Assembly: GCA_964371655.1 (NCBI GenBank)
Contig: CAYJOD010000054.1
Coordinates: 1-42,207 of the forward strand
DNA from: CAZGSN01 sp964371655
Lineage (GTDB): Bacteria; Desulfobacterota; Binatia; HRBIN30
DNA length: 42,207 nucleotides
Reading direction: 5' to 3'
Shown here: piece by piece, positions 24,074-36,001 of the stretch
How the letters are laid out: the number at the start of each line of letters is the position of its first letter
How positions within the stretch are numbered: position 1 is the stretch's first letter
Notes under the pieces: generated by a model
What the model was told of the DNA's origin: nothing
What the model saw: only the letters and a program-made list of their open reading frames with translations
The model's database searches: none
Program-made: the position numbers and the translations under genes

Positions 24074-24343
24074 TTAGACCAGAGTTAGAGTGAAGGCTCG
24101 CAAAGGACCCCCGTATTCGCGCATAAAAGGTTGGCGATTCCTCGCGCGGAACATCTCCAACCCCATGAACTGTGCCCGTTTCAACAACGGCGTGACGAAA
24201 GACGATCGACCGCTGTAGGCGATCTGATAACGCAGCATCAGATTCACGTCGAACGCGAAGAGACGAAAGCCGACCGTCCCAAAAACGCCGGAGAATTGCT
24301 CCGCGGCAACGGCTCTTAGGCTATACGGCTTACCGTACCTCGC
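24074..24343 (-). pseudogene. possible 3' remnant of a coding gene
   Basis: On the minus strand an open stretch ending at TAA (24074-24076) reads AAEQFSGVFGTVGFRLFAFD, NLMLRYQIAYSGRSSF and finally FTLTLV. The strand pattern resembles the end of an outer-membrane barrel. It has no plausible start, because the frame opens inside dsbD's end. It may be a truncated gene or a chance frame. No other gene is seen in 23884-24329. Confidence 0.22.
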
Positions 24344-26099
24344 GCATCGCCGCGATCATTTCCTCCGGCCCGGTATAGCCGACAAGGCGGTGTGCTTCGG
24401 CTCCGGAGCTGTCGTACAGAATCACCGTGGGAACACCACGGACGGCGTAGGCGTCGGTGACTGTCGTAATTTCGTCCGACTCGGCGGTGATGTCAGCTCT
24501 GAGCATAGCGAAGCGCTCGGCTTCACGACGAACTCTGGAGTCGGCGTAGGTCTTGGACTCCATCTCGTGACACGGGATGCACCACTCGGCCACAAAATCC
24601 ACGAGAGCGGGACGGCCGCTGGTCCGTGCTTCGTCCAGGCTTCCGCTGTGAAACGGTAGCCACGGAATAGCGCTCTCGGCTGGCCTCGGTACGGCCGACC
24701 ATAGCGCCAGAGCGACGGCGGCAACGCCGGCCCCCCTCTTCAAGGAACGAAAAACGGGTTGGTGCAGCCCGGATCGATCGAAGAATCCGAGATAGACACC
24801 GGCGGCCACAATCAGTGCCGGCAAGGCAAAGGGCTTGATGCTTGCCGGCAGCAGCGGCGAGACGAAGTAAATCGCCATGCCCAGCAGCATGAAGCCGAAC
24901 AAGTGCTCGATCCACACCAGCCACTCGCCGGAGCGCGGCAATGCCTTGATCGAGCCTGCGACCAGGGCCAATCCCATATAAGGCAGGCCCATTCCCAGCC
25001 CGAGCGCAAAGAACAGGGCGAAACCGAGCATCACATCTTGGCGGCTGCCGACGAACAGCAGCAACCCTAGAATTACCGGCCCAACACACGGCGCCGCGAC
25101 GATGCCCATGGTCAGACCCATGAAGAACGCACCGACAGCGCCGCGGGTGCCGCCGCTCGCCCGTCGCATCAACCACACGGGGGCCTGCAGGTGGTAGACA
25201 CCGAACGAGCTCAGCGCCAACATCACCATGAGCGCGGCGATGAACAGCAACACGGCGGGCTTTTGCAGCAGGGCGCCGAAAAGGCCGCCGGACAAGGCGG
25301 CAGCGACACCAACGCAGGCGAAGCTCACCGTGATGCCCAGCACGTAGAGGGCGGCTAGCCCTGCGATGCGGATTGGGCGGTGCCGTCCTTGCCTGCCGAA
25401 GAACGCGATCGTGATCGAGATCAATGGATACACACAAGGTGTCAGGTTGAGCCCGAGCCCGAGCAGCGCCATCAGGAACAAGGTTACGGGTAAGCTGTGC
25501 TCGCCCAACCAAGCCCCGGCATCCCTACCGGCGACGCGGCCCGGTGCTGCTGGAGCCGGAGCGGCGGTGAGAGACTCGTCCTTGACGACTGTGACGACGA
25601 GTTCGGTCGTCGCCGTTGCCGGTGGAAGGCAGGTCGTGTCGTTACAGGCTTGGTAGCGCAGCCGTGCTTCGATTCGCGCCTTCTGATCGGGGAAATCGCC
25701 AGCGACCGTCAATGCCGTGGTCATGCCCACCTTGCCCTCGTAGACGAGCAACTCCTTACCCGGTGCGAACGCGAAGGAGCGCCGGTCTGGACGTGGATAG
25801 TTGACGGTCTCCACCAGGACACCGATGGGTAACTTGAAGTGCACCTCTGTGGGGACAAGGAATCCTTCGTTGGGCTTGTTCCCGTTGATATGCCAGCCGC
25901 GCTCGATCTCGGCCCAGACGATAAGGTCGCTCGGGCGTGCCCGCCGCGCTTGTGGCGGGTCGAGTTCGAGGTGCAACGTCACGTTACCGGCCGCATGAGC
26001 GGCGGTGCTCCAACTCGAGATGACGGCCAGTGCGGCGAAAAGGAGAAGAACGGGTCGGCGCACGATGGTGATGCAAGCACACGCACCCGGCTCTTGCAA
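24330..26099 (-). CDS. dsbD: thiol:disulfide interchange protein DsbD
   Basis: 589 aa from TTG 26099, or 577 from GTG 26063; neither has a clear ribosome site. It carries reducing power from cytoplasmic thioredoxin across the inner membrane to periplasmic thiol proteins. Domain order is canonical: signal peptide (~16-37), N-terminal DsbD-alpha domain with redox pair Cys152/Cys157 (ACNDTTCLPP), an eight-helix membrane domain with the two conserved cysteines (LTPCVYP at 222 and AAPCVGP near 337), and a C-terminal thioredoxin domain with WCIPC. Encoded upstream of the multihaem cytochromes on the same strand, it fits their need for reduced Cys-x-x-Cys-His motifs before haem attachment. Confidence 0.93.
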   Translation of the reverse strand: MQEPGACACITIVRRPVLLLFAALAVISSWSTAAHAAGNVTLHLELDPPQARRARPSDLIVWAEIERGWHINGNKPNEGFLVPTEVHFKLPIGVLVETVNYPRPDRRSFAFAPGKELLVYEGKVGMTTALTVAGDFPDQKARIEARLRYQACNDTTCLPPATATTELVVTVVKDESLTAAPAPAAPGRVAGRDAGAWLGEHSLPVTLFLMALLGLGLNLTPCVYPLISITIAFFGRQGRHRPIRIAGLAALYVLGITVSFACVGVAAALSGGLFGALLQKPAVLLFIAALMVMLALSSFGVYHLQAPVWLMRRASGGTRGAVGAFFMGLTMGIVAAPCVGPVILGLLLFVGSRQDVMLGFALFFALGLGMGLPYMGLALVAGSIKALPRSGEWLVWIEHLFGFMLLGMAIYFVSPLLPASIKPFALPALIVAAGVYLGFFDRSGLHQPVFRSLKRGAGVAAVALALWSAVPRPAESAIPWLPFHSGSLDEARTSGRPALVDFVAEWCIPCHEMESKTYADSRVRREAERFAMLRADITAESDEITTVTDAYAVRGVPTVILYDSSGAEAHRLVGYTGPEEMIAAMREVR

Positions 26100-26343
26100 T
26101 TCATGCGCGGTGCCGATAACCCGACGCAGCTTGACGTCGATGCGACCAGAGACATTCTCAGATGAGGTCGATTACGCGGATCGGATCGTGCAGATCGTCC
26201 ACCCCGAAGGTTCGTAGGAAGTTTCTTCGCGATGAGCTTCCGACGGGCTGAGCTGCGCGAGAGCGATCGTGTGAAAGCTAGGTGATGTTGGCAACTGCGC
26301 CGTCTGTCGAGCCAGAGCCGTTGTCGGATCTAGCGTTGCCGAA

Positions 26344-27249
26344 ATGCAACGGGGAGGAAGATTGACGCCACTCAAGGATGTCCGTCGTGCGTACTCCGCA
26401 CTCTACCTTTTCATCGCGATCCTCTTGTTGCCCCGTGGGCTGTGGGCGTACTCGCTCCTGCCTCTGAGTGCGGAAATGGCCTCGACCCTGCCGAGCGGTG
26501 CGGCCGAGGCGACGATCGGGCTTTCGTACTTCAACGACATGCGCTGGCCAGCATTCACGCCAGCTGGCGCGCTGCAAGGCCAGACCCTGATCCAGGCTCC
26601 ACAGCTTGGCTTTCGAGTCGGCGCCGGTGGCTGGGCCGAGATCCAGGCGACCTTTGAAATGATCTATCTCGACGAACAGACCTCCGCTGGCGAGACGCAT
26701 CGTCACTTCGGAGCCGGCGACGCGCGCCTGGCGACCAAGGTGCACCTCGTGCGTGAGCGCCGCATCCTACCAGGGTTCGCCCTGCATTTCGGGACTAAGC
26801 TGCCGGATGCGAAACGGGCCGACCGACTCGGGACCGACGACACCGACTTCTGGTTTGTCGGAGTCGCATCCAAGGATCTCGGCGTAGTCGACGTACACGC
26901 GAACCTCGGTATTCTGCTCCTGGGCAACTCGGGAGCGACGCTGGGCAACAAGTTTAAGGCCGGCGGCCAGGATGATCTGTTTACGTACGTCGTCGCAGTG
27001 ACGTCGAAGCCACTCGGCAAACAAGGTGACGGAATCCAGCTTCGCTTACTGGGTGAGGTCACCGGGTTGAGTGGCTCACGATTCGACAACGACCGCGCCA
27101 ACGGTCGCGTCGGAATCCAAATCGAACATTGGGCCGGCACCGTGTTCCTGGGTACGAGCTTCGGCTTCGTGACCGGGAGCGAGAACATCGGTGGCAGCAT
27201 CGGCTACATCTCTCGCTTCGAGCCCGAAAAATTGTTTTCGAGCGACTGA
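26344..27249 (+). CDS. MetA-pathway/transporter-type outer-membrane protein
   Basis: 301 aa from ATG 26344. TTG 26362 is an alternative with GGGGAGGA just upstream and gives a cleaner signal peptide (LYLFIAILLLPRGLWA). The mature part is a run of amphipathic beta-strands with the layout of PF13557 proteins: LPSGAAEATIGLSY, LGFRVGAGGWAEIQATFEM, GAGDARLATKVHL, ALHFGTKLPDAK, DFWFVGVASKDLGVVDVHANLG and a final GGSIGYISRF. Proteins of this family form small barrels and are often found near aromatic-compound or metal genes; the transported solute is unknown. It is divergent from dsbD. Confidence 0.72.
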   Translation: MQRGGRLTPLKDVRRAYSALYLFIAILLLPRGLWAYSLLPLSAEMASTLPSGAAEATIGLSYFNDMRWPAFTPAGALQGQTLIQAPQLGFRVGAGGWAEIQATFEMIYLDEQTSAGETHRHFGAGDARLATKVHLVRERRILPGFALHFGTKLPDAKRADRLGTDDTDFWFVGVASKDLGVVDVHANLGILLLGNSGATLGNKFKAGGQDDLFTYVVAVTSKPLGKQGDGIQLRLLGEVTGLSGSRFDNDRANGRVGIQIEHWAGTVFLGTSFGFVTGSENIGGSIGYISRFEPEKLFSSD

Positions 27250-27437
27250 GCCCGAAACCAACCCAGATGAATTCGAAACCGCCGCTGAATCCCGACGCCC
27301 ACAAGCGCTGCAATGGATGGAGCAGCAGCAGCGCGGGGGAGGTCGATCGCGCGCCGACGGATCGGCCACGATACTCGGGAGAATGAAGTGGATGCGGGCT
27401 TGCGCCCGCGATGCGCCCCCGTCTTGGCGCCAACCGA

Positions 27438-28679
27438 TCAGCTGGCGCGACGCTGGGTCGGGGAAGGTTTTCGGCGCTGTGGCAGCTTCTTCGCGCGTTG
27501 TGGCCGCACCTTCAAGGCGACACAGTCGACAACCTCGAGGCCGTATCCGGGAAGGCTGACCAGGTTGCGCGGAAAGTTGCTGAGCAAGCGGATCTTTCCC
27601 ACGCCTACGTCACGTAGGATTTGCGCGCCGATGCCGTATTCGCGGAAATCGCGCTCCTGAGTCGATGGATCGGTGCTCGGGTTGTTCGTATTCCGTCGTC
27701 GGCGTTTGCTGGCCTCGCGTCCACGCGAGCTATCGAGCAGCTCGGGGCCGCGGCTGTCGCGGCGCAAATATAGGACTACGCCGCTACCCGCGGCGGCGAT
27801 CGTCTGCATCGCCTCATGCAGAAGCACCGCCGTGTCGCGCTCCGCCAGAGAGAACACGTCACCGGGAACGAATTCCGCGTGGGCGCGCACCAGCACCGGA
27901 ACCTCCGGCTTGATGTCGCCTTTGATGAGAACGACGTGCTCACCGTCGTCGACGTCGGTGTGGTAGACGCAGATGCGGAAGTCACCGCCGTAGCGGCTGT
28001 TCAGCTTGGCTTCGGCGACGCGGTGCACCAGCGAATCGCAGCGCAGGCGATACTGGACCAGATCGGCGATCGTATAGATCCGCACGTTGTGCGTGGCCGC
28101 GAATTGCTGCAGATCCGAAAGCCGCGCCATGGTGCCGTCGTCCTTCATGATCTCGCAGATCACCCCGGCTGGCTTTGCCCCGGCGAGACGCGCCAGGTCG
28201 ACCGATCCTTCCGTCTGGCCGGTGCGCACGAGCACACCCCCACGCCGGGCGCGCAGCGGGAAGATGTGGCCAGGCACGGCGAGGTCCTCCGGACGGGCGT
28301 CGTCACGCACGGCGGTCAGAATGGTATGAGCACGGTCGGCGGCCGAGATGCCGCTCTTGATGCCGTGGCGCGCATCGATCGAAACGGTGAAGGCGGTGCC
28401 GAGGGGGGCGCGGTTCTCGGCCGCCATCATGGCCAGGCCGAGGTCGCGAATCTTTTCCTCCGTGAGCGTCAGGCAGATCAAGCCGCGCCCGTACTTGGCC
28501 ATGAAGTTGATGGCTTCCGGTGTCACCGCCTCGGCGGCCATGCAAAGGTCGCCTTCGTTCTCACGATTCTCGTCATCCATCAGGATGACCATCTTCCCAG
28601 CCTTGATGTCGGCGATCGCGTCTTCGATTGCGCCTACCGGCCGAGGCCGTTTGGGAGGCATACGGACCGTCGTAAACAT
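27438..28679 (-). CDS. ribB: RibB (DHBP synthase) with degenerate GTP cyclohydrolase II domain
   Basis: 413 aa (ATG 28679; ATG 28661 is possible). The N-terminal ~210 residues are a full 3,4-dihydroxy-2-butanone-4-phosphate synthase: MDDENRENEGDL (34-45), GHIFPLRARRGGVLVRTGQTEGSVDLARLAG and CEIMKDDGTMARL. It makes the four-carbon unit of riboflavin from ribulose 5-phosphate. The C-terminal ~200 residues align with GTP cyclohydrolase II, but the zinc/active-site stretch (normally Cys...TGDVFGSLRCDCG) reads FVPGDVFSLAERDTAV. All three zinc cysteines are absent and the EGRG region is replaced by Arg-rich linker. This matches the known RibBX-type hybrids, so GTP cyclohydrolase activity must come from another gene. 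Confidence 0.9.
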   Translation of the reverse strand: MFTTVRMPPKRPRPVGAIEDAIADIKAGKMVILMDDENRENEGDLCMAAEAVTPEAINFMAKYGRGLICLTLTEEKIRDLGLAMMAAENRAPLGTAFTVSIDARHGIKSGISAADRAHTILTAVRDDARPEDLAVPGHIFPLRARRGGVLVRTGQTEGSVDLARLAGAKPAGVICEIMKDDGTMARLSDLQQFAATHNVRIYTIADLVQYRLRCDSLVHRVAEAKLNSRYGGDFRICVYHTDVDDGEHVVLIKGDIKPEVPVLVRAHAEFVPGDVFSLAERDTAVLLHEAMQTIAAAGSGVVLYLRRDSRGPELLDSSRGREASKRRRRNTNNPSTDPSTQERDFREYGIGAQILRDVGVGKIRLLSNFPRNLVSLPGYGLEVVDCVALKVRPQRAKKLPQRRKPSPTQRRAS

Positions 28680-28813
28680 GTGCGCGGGTCTATAGCGCGG
28701 CAGTTTTTCTATGGAAAGCGGCGCCTTGCCCTTGCCTCACAGCACCCGGTCGGCAACTATGGGCGCGTCTCGGAAACTACACCAATGCAAGGGACACAGG
28801 GACAAAGGGGTCA

Positions 28814-28885
28814 GGGGCAAAGGGAAGACAGATTGCCCGTGCCTTTTCTTCCCTCTGCCCCTCTGCCCCTTCTTCCCTTTGCCCC
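28814..28885. repeat. GGGGCAAAGGGAAGA inverted-repeat element
   Basis: Perfect 15-base arms: GGGGCAAAGGGAAGA at 28814-28828 and its complement at 28871-28885. The core is pyrimidine-rich with further CCCTCTGCCCCTCTGCCCC units. It lies between divergent ribB and the EIIA gene and resembles a small MITE. Confidence 0.75.
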
Positions 28886-28938
28886 GATGTTGACGAGCGA
28901 AGCGAGTTAAGTTCGAAAATGCCTTGCGAGACGATGGC

Positions 28939-29409
28939 ATGCGACTGAACGATGGGCTGGCCGACGGTGACATCATCGTTGGGCCGGCTTGGATGACGTT
29001 TGAGGTGACTGTCACGGCGATGGTCGACCATCTCGTCGCCGCGGGGCGGCTTCCGAGCGCGATCGCCGCAACCGCGGTGCGCAGCATTCGCGAACGCGAA
29101 ATCATTGCCAGTACCGCGATGGTCGACATCGGCATCAGTATCCCACACGCGCGCGTGGACGGGGTCACGAGTCTGGTCGCTGCCTTGGCCGTCTCGCCGA
29201 CGGCGGTCTACCGGTTTGCCGATGATGTGCCGATTTCGATCGTCGCCCTCGTCCTATCCTCTCCGAGCATGGCCGGTGAGCACCTGAACTTTCTCTCAGC
29301 CCTGTCGCTGCTTCTGCAGTCCGCCCGCACCCGCGACGCCTTGCGCAATGCACCGAATGCATGCGCCGTCATGCGGCTCATGGAGGCGGCGGGGGGCATG
29401 CGCTTCTAG
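28939..29409 (+). CDS. PtsN-like PTS EIIA domain protein
   Basis: 156 aa from ATG 28939 (a TTG at 28924 is in frame; neither has a strong ribosome site). It has the EIIA type 2 (PtsN/FruA) fold: DHLVAAGRLP helix, VRSIREREIIASTAMVDIGISIPHARVDGV with phospho-acceptor His70, then VYRFADDVPISIVALVLSSP and the helix HLNFLSALSLLLQ. No sugar-permease domain is nearby, so a regulatory nitrogen-PTS role is more likely than sugar uptake. It stands upstream of the 2-oxoglutarate dehydrogenase operon on the same strand (85-base gap), which may reflect carbon/nitrogen signalling. Confidence 0.85.
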   Translation: MRLNDGLADGDIIVGPAWMTFEVTVTAMVDHLVAAGRLPSAIAATAVRSIREREIIASTAMVDIGISIPHARVDGVTSLVAALAVSPTAVYRFADDVPISIVALVLSSPSMAGEHLNFLSALSLLLQSARTRDALRNAPNACAVMRLMEAAGGMRF

Positions 29410-29494
29410 CTCGCGGCGCGACCTCGAAGCCGGGAACTTTTCGCTGTCCGCTTTGGATTTCCCTGCTATGTAGACGAACCCTTAAGGATCGCCT

Positions 29495-32234
<2,740 letters not shown>

Positions 32235-32245
<11 letters not shown>

Positions 32246-33512
32246 TGTGCGTATCCCCACGCTCGGAGAATCGGTCTCCGAAGGCGTCATCCAGCGTTGG
32301 CTCAAAGCCGAAGGCGACCAGGTGCGCGTCGACGATCTCCTGCTCGAGCTCGAGACCGACAAGGCGAGCGTCGAAATCCCGGCCGAAAGCGGCGGCGTGC
32401 TGCATATCCTCAAGCCGGAGGGCGAGAAGGTGCAGGTTGGCGACGTGGTCGCGCAGATCGAACCCGACGGCGCCGCGCGGCCCGGCGCCGCACCGACGGC
32501 AGCAACGCTTCCAGCGAGGGCGCCGGAACCGCAACCAACTGCCGCACCGGTGGCGCCGGCGGGGTCCGCACAGGCAGCTTTGAGCCCGGCTGTGCGCCGG
32601 CTCGTCGAAGAGCACAGGCTAGAGCCGACACAAATCACCGGCAGCGGGCGTGGAGGCCGTCTCACCAAGGCGGATGTCCTCGCTCATGTCGAGAAGATCG
32701 GCGTGACAGCAGCAGAAGAGAACAAGGATCTCGGAATACAGAGCACGGACTCTGAAGCTTTACCCATACCGACGCAGCAGCCGGGACTCAGCACTCCGGA
32801 CTCATCAGCGGGCCCGGAGGAACAGCGTGTCCCTATGACCTACCTGCGCCAGCGTATCGCCGAGCGCCTGGTCCAGGCGCAACATACGGCCGCCATCCTG
32901 ACGACCTTCAACGAAGCCGACATGAGTGCGCTGATGGAGCTGCGCGCCCGACACAAAGAGCGTTTCGCTACGAAGCACGGAGTCGGACTGGGGTTCATGT
33001 CGTTCTTCGCGCGCGCCTGCGTCATGGCCTTGCGTGAGGTGCCGGTGGCCAATGCCCAACTCGACGGCAAGGACATCGTCTACAAGAATCGCGTCCACCT
33101 TGGCGTCGCCGTCGGCAGCGAGCGTGGCCTGGTCGTTCCTATCGTCCACAATGCCGACCAGCTTTCGTTCGCCGAGATCGAAAAAGAGATTGGCCGCCTC
33201 GCCCTCCTGGCGCGCCAGGGCAAGCTCAGCATCAATGACCTCAGCGGCGGCACCTTTACCATCTCGAACGGCGGGGTCTACGGCTCGCTGCTGTCGACGC
33301 CCATCCTCAACCCGCCGCAGAGCGCAATTCTCGGCATGCACAAGATCGAGAAGCGCCCGATCGTCATCGGCGACCAGATCGTAATCCGGCCGATGATGTA
33401 CCTGGCCGTGTCCTACGATCATCGCTTGATCGACGGTGAGCAGGCGGTGCGCTTCCTCGTTCACATCAAGGAACGCATCGAAGATCCGACCCGACTTCTT
33501 TTCGACATCTGA
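32235..33512 (+). CDS. sucB: dihydrolipoamide succinyltransferase E2
   Basis: 425 aa from ATG 32235, inside the end of the E1 gene. The lipoyl domain (1-78) carries lipoyl-lysine Lys43 (ETDKASVEIPA). An Ala/Pro linker leads to the peripheral-subunit-binding domain (~116-150, SPAVRRLVEEHRLEPTQI), then a second linker and the catalytic domain (~195-425) with YDHRLIDG (394-401), whose His396 and Asp400 are catalytic. The second linker (~165-195) is unusual: it includes GLSTPDSSAG, encoded by DNA sharing the 12-mer ACTCCGGACTCA, in the same frame, with the start of the lpd gene. This suggests repeat-derived sequence. Confidence 0.96.
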
Positions 33513-33525
33513 CGAGCTTCCCACC

Positions 33526-34974
33526 ATGAACAGCACCAAGAACCAAGAGAGTGTGACGACTCCGGACTCAGCCCTCGGCACGCAGGACTTCGACCTCGTC
33601 GTCATCGGCTCCGGACCGGGCGGCTACACGGCTGCCATTCGCGCCGCCCAGTTGGGGATGCGCGTGGCTTGCATCGAGAAAGAGGCGGCGCTGGGCGGAA
33701 CCTGTCTGAATGTCGGGTGCATCCCCAGCAAGGCGTTGCTGGATTCGACCGAGCACTACCATACGATCAATACGAACCTGTCGGCGCACGGCATCAAGGT
33801 CAGCGGCGTGGAGTTGGATCTCGCCGCGATGATGGCGCGCAAAGCCAAGATCGTGAAGGTCGGTAGCGTTGGCATCAACGGCCTCTTCAAGAAGAACAAG
33901 GTCGAACGCGTCAACGGACTCGGACGGATCGTGGCGCCGACCGCCGTCGAAGTGAAGAACGGCGACAGTATCCGGACGTTACGCGCCGGCAAGATCCTGA
34001 TCGCCACTGGCAGTGCTCCGATCGCGCTCCCGGGTCTGCCGTTCGATGGTCAGCATGTCATCTCCTCCACCGAAGCGTTGTCTCTGACAGTGGTGCCGAA
34101 GCGGCTCTTGATCGTCGGCGCCGGCGCCATTGGTCTCGAGATGGGTTCGGTGTGGAGCCGCCTCGGTGCGAGCATTCTCGTGGTCGAGTTCCTCGATCGC
34201 ATCGTCCCCGGCGTCGACCGCAAGATGGGTGAGTTGCTGCGCAAATCTCTCGAAAAACAGGGCATGGAGTTTCAGCTCAAGACTACCGCCAAGAGCGTCG
34301 CGGTCGCCGACGGCAAGGTGACGGTTACGCTCGAATCGAACGGTGCGACCAGCCTGACGGAATGCGATGTCGTGCTAGTGGCGGTCGGACGGCGACCGTA
34401 CAGCGAAGGGCTCGGGGCACAGGAGATCGGCGTCGCCTTCGATGAGCGCGGGCGCATCAAAGTTGACGCGCACTTCGAGACCAACGTGGCCGGCGTCTAT
34501 GCCATCGGCGACGTCATCGCCGGTCCCATGCTGGCGCACAAGTCGGAGGAGGAAGGCATAGCGGCCGTCGAGCGTATGGCCGGAGGCGCCGGCCATGTGA
34601 ACTACGACGCCATTCCGAACGTTGTGTACACGTGGCCCGAGCTCGCCAGCGTTGGCATGAGCGAAGAGCAAGCCCGGGAGAAGGGCATCGAGTTTCGCGT
34701 CGGCACGTTCCCGTTCATGGCCAATGCCCGCGCCCGTTGCATGAACGAAACCGAAGGTCTGGTGAAAGTCATCGCCGATGCAAAGAGCGACCGCCTTCTC
34801 GGCGTACACATCCTTGGAGCCCGCGCCTCCGACATCATCGCCGAAGCGGCCGTGGCGATGGAGTTCGGCAGCAGCGCCGAAGATCTGGCCCGCTCGGTGC
34901 ACGCACACCCGACCCTACCGGAAGCGATCAAAGAAGCCGCCCTCGCGGTCCATCAGCGCTCGATCAATATCTAG
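33526..34974 (+). CDS. lpd: dihydrolipoamide dehydrogenase E3
   Basis: 482 aa from ATG 33526, 13 bases after the E2 stop. It reoxidises dihydrolipoamide with FAD and NAD. FAD motif IGSGPGGYTAA (~27-37), redox-active Cys60/Cys65 (GGTCLNVGCIPSKALL), NAD motif VGAGAIGLEMGS, and catalytic His461/Glu466 in HAHPTLPE near the C-terminus are all present. A non-family tail of ~20 residues (MNSTKNQESVTTPDSALGTQ) precedes the conserved DFDLVVIG; its DNA resembles a dispersed repeat also seen in the E2 linker. As third gene of the operon it completes the ODH complex. Confidence 0.97.
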   Translation: MNSTKNQESVTTPDSALGTQDFDLVVIGSGPGGYTAAIRAAQLGMRVACIEKEAALGGTCLNVGCIPSKALLDSTEHYHTINTNLSAHGIKVSGVELDLAAMMARKAKIVKVGSVGINGLFKKNKVERVNGLGRIVAPTAVEVKNGDSIRTLRAGKILIATGSAPIALPGLPFDGQHVISSTEALSLTVVPKRLLIVGAGAIGLEMGSVWSRLGASILVVEFLDRIVPGVDRKMGELLRKSLEKQGMEFQLKTTAKSVAVADGKVTVTLESNGATSLTECDVVLVAVGRRPYSEGLGAQEIGVAFDERGRIKVDAHFETNVAGVYAIGDVIAGPMLAHKSEEEGIAAVERMAGGAGHVNYDAIPNVVYTWPELASVGMSEEQAREKGIEFRVGTFPFMANARARCMNETEGLVKVIADAKSDRLLGVHILGARASDIIAEAAVAMEFGSSAEDLARSVHAHPTLPEAIKEAALAVHQRSINI

Positions 34975-34980
34975 CGACGT

Positions 34981-35005
34981 ACGCCGCAGACGAGCCTGCA
35001 GGCGT
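34981..35005. terminator. hairpin between convergent lpd and CBS genes
   Basis: ACGCCGCAG (34981-34989) pairs with CTGC-A-GGCGT (34996-35005), a 9-bp stem with one bulged A and a 6-base loop. It sits in the 40-base gap between two convergent stops, so it probably terminates both transcripts. Confidence 0.55.
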
Positions 35006-35014
35006 TCCGCAGCG

Positions 35015-35410
35015 CTACGCGAAGAGGCTGACCAGCAGCTTGAGCAGATCGGTGCGCGAGATGATCCCGACCAGACGGCCGCCATCCACCACGGGAAGAG
35101 CGTTGAGCCTCTTGTCCATCAGCAGCCGTGCGACGCTGATGGCGTCATCGTTGGGGTGCGCAGTGATCAGGTCGGTTGACATTGCGGCGTCGACCTTCGT
35201 CCTCCCCATGTAGCCCGAGTGGGCCTGCAGATCGCTTTTCGATAGCAATCCGATCAGGGCGCCGTTGTCGAGGACCGGTAGCTGACGGATCCCCTCCCGC
35301 TTCATGATCTCTTCGGCTTCCGACAGAAGCTGCAGCGGATGCGTCGTGATCGTCGCGCGTTGCATGAGCGCCGACACCAGTGGTGCGAGTTTTTCGTTCA
35401 ATGCAGCCAT
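35015..35410 (-). CDS. CBS-domain-pair protein
   Basis: 131 aa from ATG 35410 with AGGAGG six bases upstream. It consists of two CBS domains only: MQRATITTHPLQLLSEAEEI...GIRQLPVLDNGALIGLLSKSDL and MSTDLITAHPNDDAISVARLL...LNALPVVDGGRLVGIISRTDLL. Such stand-alone Bateman modules bind adenosine nucleotides (AMP, ATP, NAD or SAM) and often regulate energy or metabolic enzymes. No partner domain is fused. It is convergent with the ODH operon; a regulatory link is possible but unproved. Confidence 0.93.
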   Translation of the reverse strand: MAALNEKLAPLVSALMQRATITTHPLQLLSEAEEIMKREGIRQLPVLDNGALIGLLSKSDLQAHSGYMGRTKVDAAMSTDLITAHPNDDAISVARLLMDKRLNALPVVDGGRLVGIISRTDLLKLLVSLFA

Positions 35411-35530
35411 AACCAACCTCCTGCTGCTTTCGGGGACAATCTCTATATCGCCGTTGTGATGGCAGCAATCTCCCTGTGATCCCCACGCTATAATCTTCCG
35501 CTTTGCAGGACAGGCCGGTTCCCGCCTTCC

Positions 35531-35655
35531 TCTCTCGAGGTGGTCTCACAACTGGCAGGGGGGCCCCCCCCGCGGCCTTCGGGACTGCGGGGGTTATATG
35601 GTGGGGGCGGGGGCCCCCGCGCCCTGTTCGGTGGGTTTTGAGACAACCTCTCTCC
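35531..35655. repeat. MITE-like inverted-repeat element with G-rich core
   Basis: Left arm CTCTCGAGGTGGTCTCACAAC (35532-35552) and right arm GTTTTGAGACAACCTCTCTC (35635-35654) are imperfect inverted copies. The core is a G/C homopolymer stretch. Two further solo arms occur at 81-96 and 141-154. Confidence 0.7.
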
Positions 35656-36001
35656 AGCGCGTCTGCTGCTCTCAAAGCGATGGCGCGGCCTTCCGTGTCT
35701 GCCCGGTCGTGCAGACGGAGAGGTCTGCGCCAGCCACATCCGATCGCGATGGTGTGAGGGCGGACCGGAACCACTCATCGTAGAGCGACTTTTCCGGCGA
35801 CCCACTCACGGTCGGACCACCCCTGCAATTCGCAATGGCGCGAACTGCAGCAATCAGGATTTGCAAGGCTAGTACTTGAGCTGTCGACACACCGTTGACT
35901 GTCGGCGTGTGTGCGTGGCACGCCATTGGCACTAGCAAGTCCCCGGCGCGTGTTCCGGTCGTGGAAGCCGAGACATGTCGCTGTCGTGGAGGGCGACGCA
36001 G

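Noticed and set aside
28680..28790. FMN riboswitch ahead of ribB
   Set aside because: No conserved FMN-riboswitch helices or the usual GGGGC...GACC blocks can be seen in the leader.
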